From Sycobia sp. Sy_11 (lineage: Eukaryota; Arthropoda; Insecta; Hymenoptera; Epichrysomallidae), in the NCBI GenBank assembly GCA_018907035.1, contig JACCIC010000038.1, forward strand, positions 3,347,001 to 3,411,000: 64,000 nt of DNA, in the 5' to 3' direction. Below, piece after piece: positions 39,085 to 51,373 of the stretch (position 1 is the first letter of the stretch; every line of letters begins with the position of its first letter). The notes under the pieces are model-generated. The model saw only the letters and a list, made by a program, of their open reading frames with translations, had not been told where the DNA came from and ran no database searches. Position numbers and translations under genes: made by a program.

Positions 39085-39116
39085 CGGTGTTTCCGAAAAA
39101 ACAGATCAAAATAACA
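38069..39116. other. AT-rich DNA between the two fold-back elements
   Basis: Ends in a (GT)n tract. Nothing else is recognised. Confidence 0.55.
39001..39081. repeat. (GT)n microsatellite with GC interruption
   Basis: GT, a short GC run, then a pure GT run from 39028. It abuts the fold-back element. Confidence 0.98.
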
Positions 39117-39741
39117 AGATAGGATTGAGAAGGAAAAGTTATGCGTATAGATGTCGAATCAATTTGGGGCTATTGAGAATAGTTTTTAAACTATGCGCCA
39201 GTGTCCATTGGCCAATCAGGACGCATAGATTTGCGCAAGCGCTTGTGGGCCTGAACAAGGAAAAACTAGGCGGAATTATTGACGAAGAAAAAAAAATTGG
39301 TGGGATCTGTCGATGTGGGCCTGACTAATACTCAAGCCGCTATTGCAGTTATAAAAATTGACCTTTTTTGGCGCTACTTCAAGACTTTCGCTTAGAACGT
39401 CTCCCTTTTCAATGTTTGACCAACGAAGGGACATATGCCAGCTCTCGACGTTTCTACGCAAAGATTGGATAGATAGACGTTCTAAGCGAAAGTCTTGAGA
39501 AGTGGCATCAAAAAGGTCGCTTTTTATAACCACGTTAGTGGCCTGCGTCTTAGCTAGGCCGTCTCAGCGACAGATCCTACCATTTTGTATTTTTGTCTTC
39601 GTCAATAATTCCGTATATGCGCTGGCCGAGATCTGTGCGTCCTGATTGGCCAATGGACACTGGCGCGTAGCGCAAAAACTATTCACAATAACCCAAAATT
39701 GATTTGATCTTTACACACAAATTTTTCTTCTCGATCACATC
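39117..39741. mobile_element. Fold-back (long palindromic) element, about 625 bp
   Basis: The left arm 39117-39402 is the inverted counterpart of the right arm 39475-39741, around a spacer of about 70 bases. Matching landmarks in order from the outside are ATCAATTT, GAATAGTTTTT, GCCAGTGTCCATTGGCCAAT, GGAATTATTGACGAAG, GGATCTGTCG and AAGACTTTCGCTTAGAACGT. Similarity is high along almost the whole arm, with small indels. There is no protein-coding frame of note. The structure fits a fold-back transposon or a palindromic MITE. A diverged relative sits about 1.1 kb to the left. No target-site duplication was identified. Confidence 0.85.
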
Positions 39742-41874
39742 GTCATACGTTGAACAGTTATTTTAGAAAGACCGTGTACACTTTATAAACACATAACTTT
39801 TAGTAAAATTGTAAATATAAAGGATAATTTTATAGATACTAAATGTCTGAAGCGCATGAAATATAACTATAAATTTCTAATAGAATATATAAAATAAAAA
39901 TATATGCAATCACATCGCCACTGAACCATAGTAGGTGGAGTCTCGCTCGATTTGGCCAACTCAGAGCTTAACTTTATATTATCGCGTTATTTATATTTTA
40001 ATTAATAAAAGTATCTGCATTTTTCAATACAACTATTACCTTTTACATATAATATATTCGCTTACTTGAAATATAGTTTCGTTATACTTTCTTTATTGGA
40101 TAGTTATATATTGGTCATTCTCTTTATACAATATAAATATTGCTGTATCCGATTTTCATATTCATTATTTTGAATATTTTATTCTCAATTTTACCTGAAC
40201 GACCGCAATGAGACAAGCGTAATGAATTCTGGAAAAACCATGAAAAACAAATCTACCTAATACTTAATCAAAATTGTACAGATTTAGATAACAAGCAGAG
40301 CAATTTGAAATTATATATAATTATAGCGCGCATTGTTACTTTAAAAATTAACAATTAACGTTAGAAATTATATCTTAATCACTGAAATTGGTTTGAGTGA
40401 AAAGAAATTGATACTAAATTACTGCGTTGAATTCTACCAAAGATTATTTTTTCTTATTCCATATACGTTAGAAAAACAAAGACATAAACAATAGTCATAG
40501 ATTTTTTAATAGTTATAATAATTATAGCTTGTTTTTTCTCATTCAAAGAACAATTGTCTTTTGTAAATATATATTGTTTTCTTTACTAAATACTAATTTC
40601 AGATATGTTATGTCTGTTAAGTTTCTCTGAATAAATAGTAACGCAATCTTATAAACGTCTTCTGCCAATCTTTCGCAGGTAAATATATAATTATGTATAA
40701 TTAGTACCCGAAAAATTATGTTTGTGGATTGAAGAAAATCTAGAATTTATGTATACTCTAATCAATTAAATCGAAAATGAACTTGGTATCTGATGAGCAT
40801 TAATTATGTTCTAGCTTGTCTCGTTTTAATAGCGAGATTTAACAGCCAACATAAACATTTAAATAAAAATCACCAAAAAATGTCCTACAACTGACAAAAA
40901 CTCGATAGAGATAAAAAATAACAGAGACTCTTAATACAAAACAAATGACCTTAAAATGGAATAAAAAACGAATATAACCAAAAACAATGAGCATTTTTAA
41001 TACCTACTTATTAGCCATCTCTGTAGGAGAAGTGGTAAAAAAGTGGTAAGAAATCTTTCTATAGTTATTAATAGATACACCAATATCTAGCAACTCACAC
41101 TTTTACTGGATTTTTTAAAAATCATAAACACATATGAACCAGAGTAATGGTAGTGGACGATTAATCTGTTCATTCATTTTTGACAACATTGACGTTTACT
41201 TATTATTGTTATTATTAGTAGTTATAAATGCGCTTTTGTAGAATTTTCTGTATTATTTATATCAGACTAACTTATTACTCTAATTCCTTATTGTATAAAA
41301 CATTGCAATAACATTTCTATTTGTTTATTTGTTTTTATGCAGTATTTTTATTGTATCATTTTTATATAAATATTGTAATATTAAATTATTATTAATACAA
41401 ATGCTTAAAATTTTCTTTTAACAATAAAAAATTTTTTTACATTGATGAATGCATTAAGTTCACGTAGTACACATATGCACAAATCCTACATAAACTATAG
41501 TTTATAAGTTTTCACAGTATATTTTTCAATTGTTTGTATGTGTAGATACTATTCTTATGTATTAGATTCTTATTAAATAATCTTTAATTTCTAATTTTCA
41601 TAAAAAGTTTTCATTAAAAAGGTAAGGCTTTAAGATCATCTGGATCCACTGTTGCCTACGTTCCATTATAACCTACAATGTAAAATTACAATTTGAAACA
41701 CATTTCGCTTTTTCGTATTGTTCAGGCTTTCACTCTACTCTTTTTTGGTAAGGTTCTAAATTGAAATTCCTAATAATTATGCAATTTTTTCAATTTTTTT
41801 ATTCTCTTAAATGATATATAAACTATTAAAAATAACATTCAATAATAATTTTGGTGGAAAGGTTATATTACAAA
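39742..41874. other. AT-rich DNA, no gene seen
   Basis: Long AT-rich stretch without open frames of note and without recognisable repeats. Confidence 0.6.
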
Positions 41875-42201
41875 TGTGTTGGCATTCTACAATTCCATGC
41901 ATCCGATACCTAAGGTAGCGCAGGTATAAAGGGGCGACACCCATTGCACCGAGCTAATCTGTACAGGCGCAAATGCTCGTACAGTTAGTCTAGAAGCGAT
42001 CTCGCTGCAGTAATATTGTGCCCCTTTTGTACTGTCATTCTATTAACCGAATTTCTATTATAACTATATATATAGATAGATATTATAAGTATTTGTGGTA
42101 TTAATCAAGTGTTGTACTTTGTGTATCCTTTAAATGAATAAACTGATAATATATATTTAATAAATAAATGATTTAATATCCATTGCCCTAATCCCAACAC
42201 A
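41875..42201 (+). mobile_element. Probable solo LTR (or orphan 5' LTR) of a retrotransposon
   Basis: The block begins TGTGTTGG and ends CCAACACA, a perfect 8-bp inverted pair with the TG...CA ends usual for LTRs. Inside, a TATA box (GTATAAAGGGG at 41924-41934) lies upstream of a polyadenylation signal AATAAA at 42137-42142. That is the U3-R-U5 arrangement expected on the plus strand. Its base composition differs from the AT-rich surroundings. No gag or pol frame follows within 2 kb, and the flanking five bases do not match (ACAAA and AATAC), so a target duplication cannot be shown. The family is not recognised. Confidence 0.6.
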
Positions 42202-42572
42202 AATACATTTATTAGAAGCGATTTTGATACGTTTGAAAAGTTCATTCTACTCTTTGTAGTTTTGGCAGGCATAAAAGAAGAACGAGACAGGTGAAGTAAA
42301 TGCTAATGTAATATTAAGTGTCAAATCTATATAGCTCATCAGAGAGCAGAATAAAGGTAAAAAACGAGTAAGCCAACATATTGCAAATTTTATAAAACGT
42401 GCTTATATAAATACGATTTGCTTCATCTTCGCCTTGGACTTTGTCAGTTCTGATGATATTAAAAAAGCATCGAGTTCAAGCTGGTTCAAGTATAGAGCAG
42501 TTTAGCCAAAACAAACAATTTTATTTTTCAGAACTGATAGGTTAACTATACTGCGAGAAACGCGCGTATAAC

Positions 42573-42610
<38 letters not shown>

Positions 42611-42899
42611 GGGGGGGGTGAAAACTTCTGCTAAGAGAGGAAGTAAGAAGAAAAAGAAGAAAAGCAAAGAAAAATAAGGACCGGACGGATTTATTCGCGT
42701 TCGCGACTTCCACCTGATTTATACCGGCAACGTCATGGCCCGAGTTTTTCGGAGGCAAGTAGGTATAAAGTGAATCGTAAATGCTTTTCTCTTTCTCTCT
42801 CTCTCTCTCTCTTCCTTCCTTTCCCGCACCTCGTGCACAGAAACTCCAGCTCATATCGCCTACACCTATATACACACACTGCACGTACGCGCGCGCGGG

Positions 42900-42936
<37 letters not shown>

Positions 42937-43130
42937 CTAAGGCGTACGCAACATTAGACGTGAAAAAGTCGGTGAGAGGGAGAGAGAGAGGGGGAGCGGC
43001 GAGCGTGCACGGGGGCACCGGCCGGGGAGTTTGTTTACGCTTCGGCGCTATAATACTCTATGGCCTCCCCTGCGGTCACGTGGTGAAGCGAGTGAGCACG
43101 GCGTCTAATACAATCGCTCGCGAAATCTCG
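42202..43130. other. Mixed DNA with dinucleotide tracts
   Basis: (GA)n with poly(G) at 42576-42619, (CT)n near 42790-42812 and (CA)n at 42903-42930, then a small GC-rich patch to 43130. No gene. If the 41.9-kb LTR were a 5' LTR, its leader would start here, but no retroviral-type frame follows. Confidence 0.5.
42576..42930. repeat. (GA)n, (CT)n and (CA)n tracts
   Basis: Tracts at 42576-42619 (ending in poly(G)), 42790-42812 and 42903-42930, the last preceded by a GC alternating run. Confidence 0.95.
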
Positions 43131-43479
43131 GCCCAACGCGATGAGTGCACCCGTAGATTTGCAGTATATGATAGCCTCGTATGCAGTCATATATATGTGC
43201 GGCACACGATTCGTATACCAATGGAATCGATCTAATATCTCTGGACCGCGAACTTGCAGACTCTATAACACGAACGCGGCAAGGAACGAAATACGACCTG
43301 CGTAGAATTCCAGTCGGCGTCGAAAATTCAAGATTCGGGATTTTTTATGTCATTTGTTCGACTTTGGCGGGCTTTTAACGACAAACGCTAAACTTTTCAT
43401 CAACCGATGATTTATATACGTGTACATATATAATAAATCATACATAAAAAATGACGTGAAATTCGTCTCGAACGACTTG

Positions 43480-43770
43480 GTGGTTACGATATGGGAAGGG
43501 CATAAATTGCACGAGTACGAGGACCTTTCGGCGCGATTTGGTATAGCAACAGCAACAGTATCATTAATTTTTTTTCAATACATTACATTGGGTTGTTGTC
43601 ATGCGGTATCGCGCGCTCCGTATCTGACGCGGACTCCGATGGGTCTTTTTGAAATTGCAGAAAAATTTTTTACACACCTTTTGCAAGGAAAAGTCAAGCC
43701 CACAATAGAATCCGTGAAAAATTTATTTCACGGAATAATTTCACTCATTTTCCGCGCACTAACAACATGA
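43480..43770 (+). other. Open frame with a helix-turn-helix-like segment, unrecognised
   Basis: A plus-strand frame without an ATG start reads EDLSARFGIATATVSLIF, resembling the L-A-x-x-F-x-x-S-x-x-TVS-x-I-F turn of DDE_Tnp_4-type transposase N-termini. The rest of the frame, including TRTPMGLFEIAEKFF, is not recognised. One short motif is weak support. It may be a chance frame or a transposase fragment. Confidence 0.15.
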
Positions 43771-43969
43771 TATATAAATGCGATCAACAATCACATATAT
43801 CATAAATAATAATATATATCCATCAGATCTGATGGTTTCTTTTATAAACTTTCTCGCTGTCCATAAGTAGAACCGCGATCGGGAGCACAAAAACCCATAT
43901 CATCGTTAACAAAAATTTTTCCCCAACAATATAAACTCACATTTCATGCGTTGCGGTGCGTGCTGTTTC

Positions 43970-44900
43970 CTACGGGTCATCTGCGTCCTGCGAGCGGCTC
44001 CGGCTTCCCCTGGGGACGGCGGCAACCGCCACGTTCTCCGCCGCGAAGGTAGAGGGGGGGGGGCGACTTGATCCCGCTGCTCGGTGACTCGTCCGTCCGA
44101 CTGGCCCGAACGTCACAGGACTCGGAGGACAAGCAACCGGACTCGCCGGTAAAGGGTTGTGGCGACGAAACGATCACTACCTGACTACTGATGTGGCCGT
44201 CGTCCGCGGCCTCCTCATCGCACCAGATGTACCTCTCTGTCGCACGCTCTTTTAAGCACACTTTTACTATTTATGATACAGCCCCTGACACTGTTATATA
44301 TATATATATATATATGTATATACATATATATACATATATATACACACATATATTAATCCCAACACTCCGATGACTTGGTTCGCCGATGATCTACGCCTCC
44401 CGCATGACTGCGTTACACTCGCTTCACAGGGGGTAAAACATTCGCCCTCTCCGTCACCGGTGGACCACGCAGCTGGTCGATTAAAAATTACTCCCTCTTG
44501 TTGTTCTATATTACCGCTCGTTCATCGTCTTGGTTATATATCTATAAATATCTAGATTTTTTTCACTTCGCAGTCTTCTAGTGCCCCGTCACGAGTCGAT
44601 TTTCGCAACTTCCACCGATGTAACTTATCCCAGCGCATTCGCTTGACAATCTGTCTTAAAAACTGCACGCGTCGCTATAAATTCGCATAAAAGAGGAAAT
44701 TCCTGTGGTAAAAGTCGTATACACATTGAGCAAATCTATAATATTAAAAAATCGCTCTTGTCAATTTGTAAACACGCACAGTTTCGGCTAAATTTTTGTT
44801 GCTTATTCTTATGTATATAATTGTGATTTATGCACACGCACATATATATATATATATATATATATACTTTTATAAATCGTATACTGCAGTCGTATATCTT
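43970..44900. other. GC-rich patch then AT-rich DNA
   Basis: GC-rich to about 44180, then (AT)n-like tracts at 44296-44350 and 44838-44867. No supported gene. Confidence 0.5.
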
Positions 44901-45441
44901 GATGGCAGCAATGGCAAAGCACCAAGGATGTCCGGTGATGTGAGGGACGTGCTGCGGAGAGGGAGACGGGGGAGCCCGCGCGACCTACAGCGTCGTGCAA
45001 GCGGAAGGAGCGGGGTAGTCGCTGCGGAGGGAGGGGCAGGGCCGTAGCGGCGCGTTTCTCGACGGCGGGCTGGGGGAGAGAGAGAGAGGGTGCGAGGGTG
45101 AGAGGGGGGGGCGGCGGTGGGAAAAATCGCGAAATTCGAAAGCCCGGCTCTTCGGCCACGACCTCGCGTCGCGGCTATGCGTTGAAATGAAGCGGGCGGC
45201 GGTCCAGCGCTGACTGACTACCGGAGAGAGTGCCGTCGCGACGGCGGCGCGTATATCGCGCACACGCCGTGGAGGGGGAGGCAGCGGGCGACGCGCGCGC
45301 GAGGACGAGGAGGGCTGCGCTGCCGCCGCCACCGCCGCCGCCGCGCGCCTTTTCCCCTTCTTGCGCGCGCGATCGGTGCCTCGCGCTGGCTTATCCCCCT
45401 TTTATAATGCATCCCAGTCGCGACGATGTTGAGTACGGAGA

Positions 45442-45490
<49 letters not shown>
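44900..45490. other. CpG-rich island ending in (GA)n
   Basis: Low-complexity GC-rich DNA with CCG triplets, followed by a perfect (GA)n at 45444-45490. Frames on both strands are Arg/Pro/Ser-rich artefacts. Confidence 0.45.
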
Positions 45491-45493
<3 letters not shown>

Positions 45494-46140
45494 GTGAAGA
45501 ATCGCGAGGATCGAATAAGCACGAGACCCGACAAGAATGAATTCAACGCATTTGTACAAGACTGATTATTAAAGATTGAACGAGAAAAAACCTTGCGGAC
45601 TGTGGATCAAGAGGGTAGTATAATTTGTCTAAATGTTATATGTATAAGAAAAAAAGGAAAGTCGAAGATTCCGTTTTGAACTAAATGGATGATGTTAGCG
45701 ATTCGTAAAAACTGTCAATATGAAGCAGCTAAATTGATGACATAAATAATATTTTTATATATTACAGATATACTTTATATAATGTATATATTTATAAAAT
45801 ATAACGATTTCTATCATATACATGTGTGATAAAAGAATTTTATTAAGGAAATATAATAAATTGCGTATTTCTTTTATTCGAATGTTAAACTATTTTTCTA
45901 TGGAGCATACACTTCCATTTCATAAAATATAATTAACATTTCCGAAAAGGTTTATACTTAAAAGAAAAATAAAATATTTATTGCATTTACAAGATAACGA
46001 TTTATTAATTTATCATACTTATTGATAAAATTGCCTATAAAGCGCGATAAATGTATGGAATATTTTTTCTATCGTGTAAAATATCATACAAACTGTTTCT
46101 ATTTTAGAATAGAGATAATAGTATTTGTTTGTTAAACTAG
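45491..46140. other. AT-rich DNA, no gene seen
   Basis: Nothing recognisable. Confidence 0.6.
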
Positions 46141-47480
46141 AGGACAGCAGGTGGTTGGAGATTTGAAGAAGGTGCTTGCTTGGTACCTCGGGCCAGTGCG
46201 CGACGCGCACGCATATGCGAGCACGGCCGCGAAGGAGGCGGGGCGGGGCCCCCGAGCGTGGAGCAACCCAAGAGATCGCCCGCGTGCGCGCGGTGAGGTG
46301 GGGTGTCCCGCTATCCCTTCCACAACCCGTGCTTTATTGCCCGCCCCGCTCGTCGAGTCGAGCTGCACCTCAACGGCCTCGAAGCCGGAGACGGACGACT
46401 TTGGAACTACGGTCGCGCGGCGCGTCAGCTGTGAGTTTCTCGATTGTTTTCAACGCGGGATTGGCTTACCAGCGGCATACCATCGGTCACGTGAGTACTT
46501 AATTTTTTATCTCGTCTATGGGACTCGGCGTGCAAATGAAGGCAGACCTCGGAAACGCCGAAATACTTGGGCATCGTACAAAATCCAATTCTAACCTCAA
46601 AAATAGCCACGCGGTGCAGTTTCCGAACGAGCACTTCTTTCAAGGGCGTCCCCAACGAATTTTTATTACCTCCTTCGTCTATTATCCGTTTCCGAATAGC
46701 CGTACATGGTCGGATTGACGCTACGACGCATAATTTCCAAGATAACGCGACTCAAAGTGCGCAGATGTAGGAATTTCCTCGGAGAAAGCACGTTGCTTAA
46801 TTCGTGCCTACTCTCCGTTATCGAATCGTCGCGGCGCCGGAGCGCGAAATAGCCCAAACCTGCCCAAACCCATTGCCGATGCACGCGGAGTCGGGCGCCG
46901 AGTGGCCTCGCGCTCGTGCTGCGACGACCGCTGCGTGGCGCTACGAGCCGAGCGCGCGATACAAGCCCCGCCCACGCTGAGCTCCGAGGGGCGGAGCACC
47001 GGTGATCTATAGCGTCGTAGAATACCCCCACCACGGCGAGCTCGCTCGTGCGGTGCCGCGCGAAGGCCACGCCCGCGCGGACCGGCGCTCTAATGCTCTC
47101 CCATCGGTCCGTCTCGCTCGCTCGCGTCGCCGCTGAGACGATGCTCCAAAGATACGCGCGCGCGGCTCTGCGCGGATTTTGCGCGCTCCGGCTACCGCTG
47201 GCTCTGCAGATACACCCCGCGCGGTAGCATCGGCGGCAGCGGCGGCGGTGGCGGCTGTGGCGGCGGCAGCCCTTATTCTCGCGCGCCGCGGGACTTTACT
47301 CGTGTATAATAATACTATCGTGGCGCTGGAGAGGGCCAATGTTTATGTTCCTCGATTCGTCGCTATATCTATATACATATTGTATAGTCACGGTGGTTGC
47401 TGCGCCTCGGTGGCTTCTCGCAAGGCACGTTGCTGTGTCTGTCCCGCCCTGTAGTTCTACCGACAAACTCCTATCCCGAG
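46140..47480. promoter_or_regulatory. CpG-rich island, candidate promoter/first exon
   Basis: A second large CpG-rich block. A strong plus-strand donor, TCAC|GTGAGTACTT, sits at 46491, and GC content falls just after it, as at an exon-intron border. GGC triplets occur at 47225-47275. The plus-strand frame covering the donor (46151-46594) starts at GTG and shows no known domain. If a transcript starts here the exon could be untranslated. Confidence 0.3.
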
Positions 47481-47639
47481 AGACTTTACTATATATACAG
47501 TGATGCGAAGTGACTGACAATATGTAGACGGCATGTTTTTATTTATAACATTAATGCTGCGAAGGATAAAATTAGCGCTGACGCAATGGAATCTATATAG
47601 TTTTACTATATGAATATATATAATAATAACCGAGTAAAC

Positions 47640-48782
47640 CTGGTAGAAATGCTTAACATTTTTGAGCCATAAACAAGCTATTTCGATATGGAGAAACCTA
47701 GAAACAGGGTATTAATATTAGTCACTCACTAAAAACATATCAAACGTTTTTTCCGGTCATTTCGACCGATTTCTAGATACATTTCCTAAACCTATTTTTT
47801 AATAAGACCCACAACAGTTAGTTTCGTCTCAATGTATTTTTGGTTATGGCTAAAATTTATCTTAAAACAAGGTGAAGCGAGGTATAACATATAACCTAGC
47901 TAAACAATTGATATTGTTATTATGCTTTCTTCTATAAATTCATTGACTTTAATCATTATTTTAATTAATTAATTATAAATATTTATCAAGTTCATTTCGA
48001 AACTTTTGAAGTAACTTATAAGTACGTTGGTTCTATATACATTATACATCTAAATACATGTACAACGCATTGACAATAGCTTACACATTCGTATACAATA
48101 TACGTTATACTTATGTGAAGTTATAATCGGGCTTATATACTAACCAAGATAATGTTTTACCACTTGCGGGAATGGCAAATCATCAGATATGCCGTATGAA
48201 CAGTCTCCATAAAGTCAAATTATGAATTATAGTTATAAACTCAGCATGATTTTAAATTAATTTAAAAATTAAATATTTTAATTAACAAGCAATAGTTGAA
48301 GCCGGTATAAAACATCAAAGAATATAATTTTTTAATGAATTGCTTCATGCGAAATTTTATATACTAAATAATAAAAGGAAAATATTTTCAAAACTAATTT
48401 ATTACGTATAATTTTTAAGATAACCAAATCGAACGACAAGCAGACTTTATTATTACTTTCTAATTTTTTAAAATTATTAATTTCCGTATCTTATGATTTT
48501 TCTTTTATTAAATCAACAACATAATGTTATAATATTATATAAATATTAATTGTTAAGTAAATTGCTCATTTACTAACTAGAAACAAGGTTAAAAACAACC
48601 TAGTTTCTATCTAGTTTGTAACTAGTTTTTAAACCTAGTTTCTACCTTTTTCTTCATTTTATTGACAACGTTTACATTTTGCATTCTAATATTTACCTTG
48701 TTTCTAGCCACAATGATTGATTCTATTTTTACTACCTAGTAACTACTTTACAGCCTATTAAAAATTGTTAGATTTCTACCAG
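47640..48782. mobile_element. Candidate TIR element of about 1.14 kb, non-autonomous
   Basis: The left end CTGGTAGAAATGCTTAACAT pairs with the right end, which read inwards on the minus strand is CTGGTAGAAATCTAACAATT. Inverted similarity continues for roughly 100 bases: CTAGAAACAGGGTA on the left matches CTAGAAACAAGGTA on the right, both followed by AATATTAG. The inside is AT-rich and non-coding, with a cluster of CTAGTTTCTA-type words at 48578-48650. The terminal word GTAGAAAT is shared with the 53.1-kb and 60.2-kb element, so they may belong to related families. No target-site duplication is evident and there is no transposase frame. Confidence 0.65.
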
Positions 48783-50124
48783 CGTGGGGGGGGGTGGGAC
48801 ATATAGATCATATAATCTATTAAGGTTTCCTTACAAGATCTCAATTATAAATACGGAAAAGTAATTGAATCTGTTAAGAATTCTACACTAAATTTTACAC
48901 GGACAGATATGTACATGTAGTTTAACAAAAGAACTCCTCACCTCAATAAATCTATTCGTTTAAAAACTATTCGCATTTACTTTTACATACTTATATAAAT
49001 ACAAAAAATACATATAAGAAGCGTTTATGTAGGCAAGCAAATATCAATCATTAAGTATAGTGTTACACAGTATAACCTTATATTCAAGACGACATTTTCT
49101 CCTGCCTAGGAGTATCATGAGACTAAATCCCTTCTTTCATGAATGTCATCACAGAATTTCCAAGCCTAGGTCTTATATACACAGAGATAAATGTGGGTGA
49201 ATAATTGTAGCTCCTCAACGTTCCCATTTTATTTTTGGTTCTCAATTCTGTGTTGGCATGAATGATCAATAAAATGAAATTCCTATGATCATATAATTAC
49301 CGCAACGGTATAGTAGAACACTTTTGAAAATGTATAATAATCGCAGGCATAATAACATTTTCATCTACAAATATAATAGAATAAAATAATAGCGTTGGAT
49401 GTTAATGCGCAGTGAAAGAGACTTAAAACTTTGGCATAAAACTGATAATACGGCCTACTGCGTGCTGGAGTAGTGGTGCAAGTTCGTTAAATTATTCCAT
49501 ATAAAAACAATGCAATCACAAATTAAAAACGATTTACCTTCTCATTTTTGTTAAAATCGCCCATTGGAATCTATCAAAGAAGAAATGTAAAAAATTCCTT
49601 GCAAAACCTAAGGTGCTGATTTGGACAAACAAAGTAAAGTAATGCAAATCAAAAAACTGAAATCTACTGCCATTAATTTGATTGAAATATCAAAAATGTG
49701 AAGAACATGAAGTGAATCATAAACAAACTGTTGATATGATTGACTTCAATCAACGCCCTAATGATGAAGTGGGAGAACATGTTTAGTCAAGTTACAAAAA
49801 ACCCCCAACTCTTAACCTCATCTCAAGTAATAATGCATATGCTAAGTAATTATGGCGATTTATTTTATTCGTGGGCATCGGCGCTATTGTAATCTAATGC
49901 CCCCAGTAAAGGATAGTCACTTCCTATTTCGACGCTGTAGAAAAAGATTCACAATACTTATGTTTTAGCTGTTCATAAAGGAATAATCGCTGCAAAATAT
50001 AACCTCATCTCTTCGATTTGTAGTAAATTCGGTTACTTGATTCTGCATTAGTCACACTGTTAAAAATGTTCTTAAAATTTAAGAAACATATTTAAACTAA
50101 TTTTCAAAAGACTGTAACTTAATA

Positions 50125-50175
<51 letters not shown>

Positions 50176-50534
50176 GTATATGTATATTCAATTTTAATAC
50201 CAAACACCGTACAACATAATACCAAATGTGGATCTAACTCACATTTAATCGGATTTTCATTACATAACAAAATAGACTTTAAACGTAGAAAATAAAGTAA
50301 AAATTCATTTTTAAACCTCACAGATATTTTTTCTCATATATTTTATTATTATTTGGGACGTAAATTTTCTACATTTCGAAGAACTATGTCTCAGATAATA
50401 AGGATCTTTAAAAAAGGGGTAGTGGTTTTTAAAGTAGAAGATTGTAGCTTTTCTGGTGTGGCCAGATACATTCATTCCTTTCATATTAGTATTTTATTAT
50501 TCGCGATTCTATATTCTAATCCAGACTCCTTCAA
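48783..50534. other. AT-rich DNA with poly(G) and (AT)n
   Basis: A poly(G) run follows the TIR element at about 48785. An (AT)n tract lies at 50128-50186. No gene or recognised element in the rest. Confidence 0.55.
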
Positions 50535-50790
50535 TCTTCAAGACATCCAATCATTCTTTTGTTCTAGCACATTCTTTAGTTAATTTTCCATCAATCGCAA
50601 ATTGTCCACGTCCCTTATCATAAGTTTAGTTACGATGTCTGGTGTGACCGCTTCTATTATTCTCGCAGACCCCAATCGTAAGCAATACCAAAGGGCACAC
50701 ACAAAAAACGTGTGTTCAACATCGCTGCAAGCCCGTCTAGAGTACTTGCAGTTTAGTGAGATGATCCTCAATATCCTACAGCGATACTAT
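50535..50790 (-). pseudogene. Orphan C-terminus of an R1-like non-LTR retrotransposon
   Basis: The minus-strand frame reads ACSDVEHTFFVCALW and then AVTPDIVTKLMIRDVDNLRL. This matches the Cys-His knuckle (C...D-x-EHTFF-x-C-x-x-W) and following ...LTP-D-x-x-x-x-ML...W segment at the ORF2 C-terminus of R1/TRAS-type elements. A stop at 50580-50582 interrupts it, after which ...NVLEQKNDW continues the expected tail to about 50535. Nothing recognisable as RT lies upstream, so this is a 5'-truncated, decayed insertion. It belongs to a different clade from the 60.5-64-kb element, whose knuckle has the C-x-C type. Confidence 0.7.
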
Positions 50791-51317
50791 AACATTTTAT
50801 ACATTCTAGAGCAATATTTTTATCAGCGCTCTTTCCATATTTGATAAAATAGTTTATTTTTTAAAATATTAATTTTGGAGTACTCGAAAATAGTACATTA
50901 ACATATATAGGATAGTTGTTTCTAAATAATATATAATTTTAGCTAAAATTCTTACCTACGAGGATCACTCTAACGGATTCTTAACAGACTTATCTAAATT
51001 TACATTTTATTCTGTTTCAGATTTTATCTATATCACATAAGTTTTTTTTTTAAACCTACACAGCATAACCTTAAAAAGGAAGTTCAAGTTTGAATTAGTT
51101 ACCACCGAAACTTATTCCTTTTCTGAATTGAATATATTACTTTGTAAAATTTTCTACTATTTTTTTTATCATAAAATATTTTTAAAAGTCGATTAATATT
51201 ATAGTACGCAACGAGTGAGCAAAATACAGGATTTTTCTATTTTTCGCACAAATTGAATATTTTTTTTATATAAAGGGTTTTAACTTAAATGAGAATACTC
51301 TTATTTTAGGTTAATCG

Positions 51318-51373
<56 letters not shown>

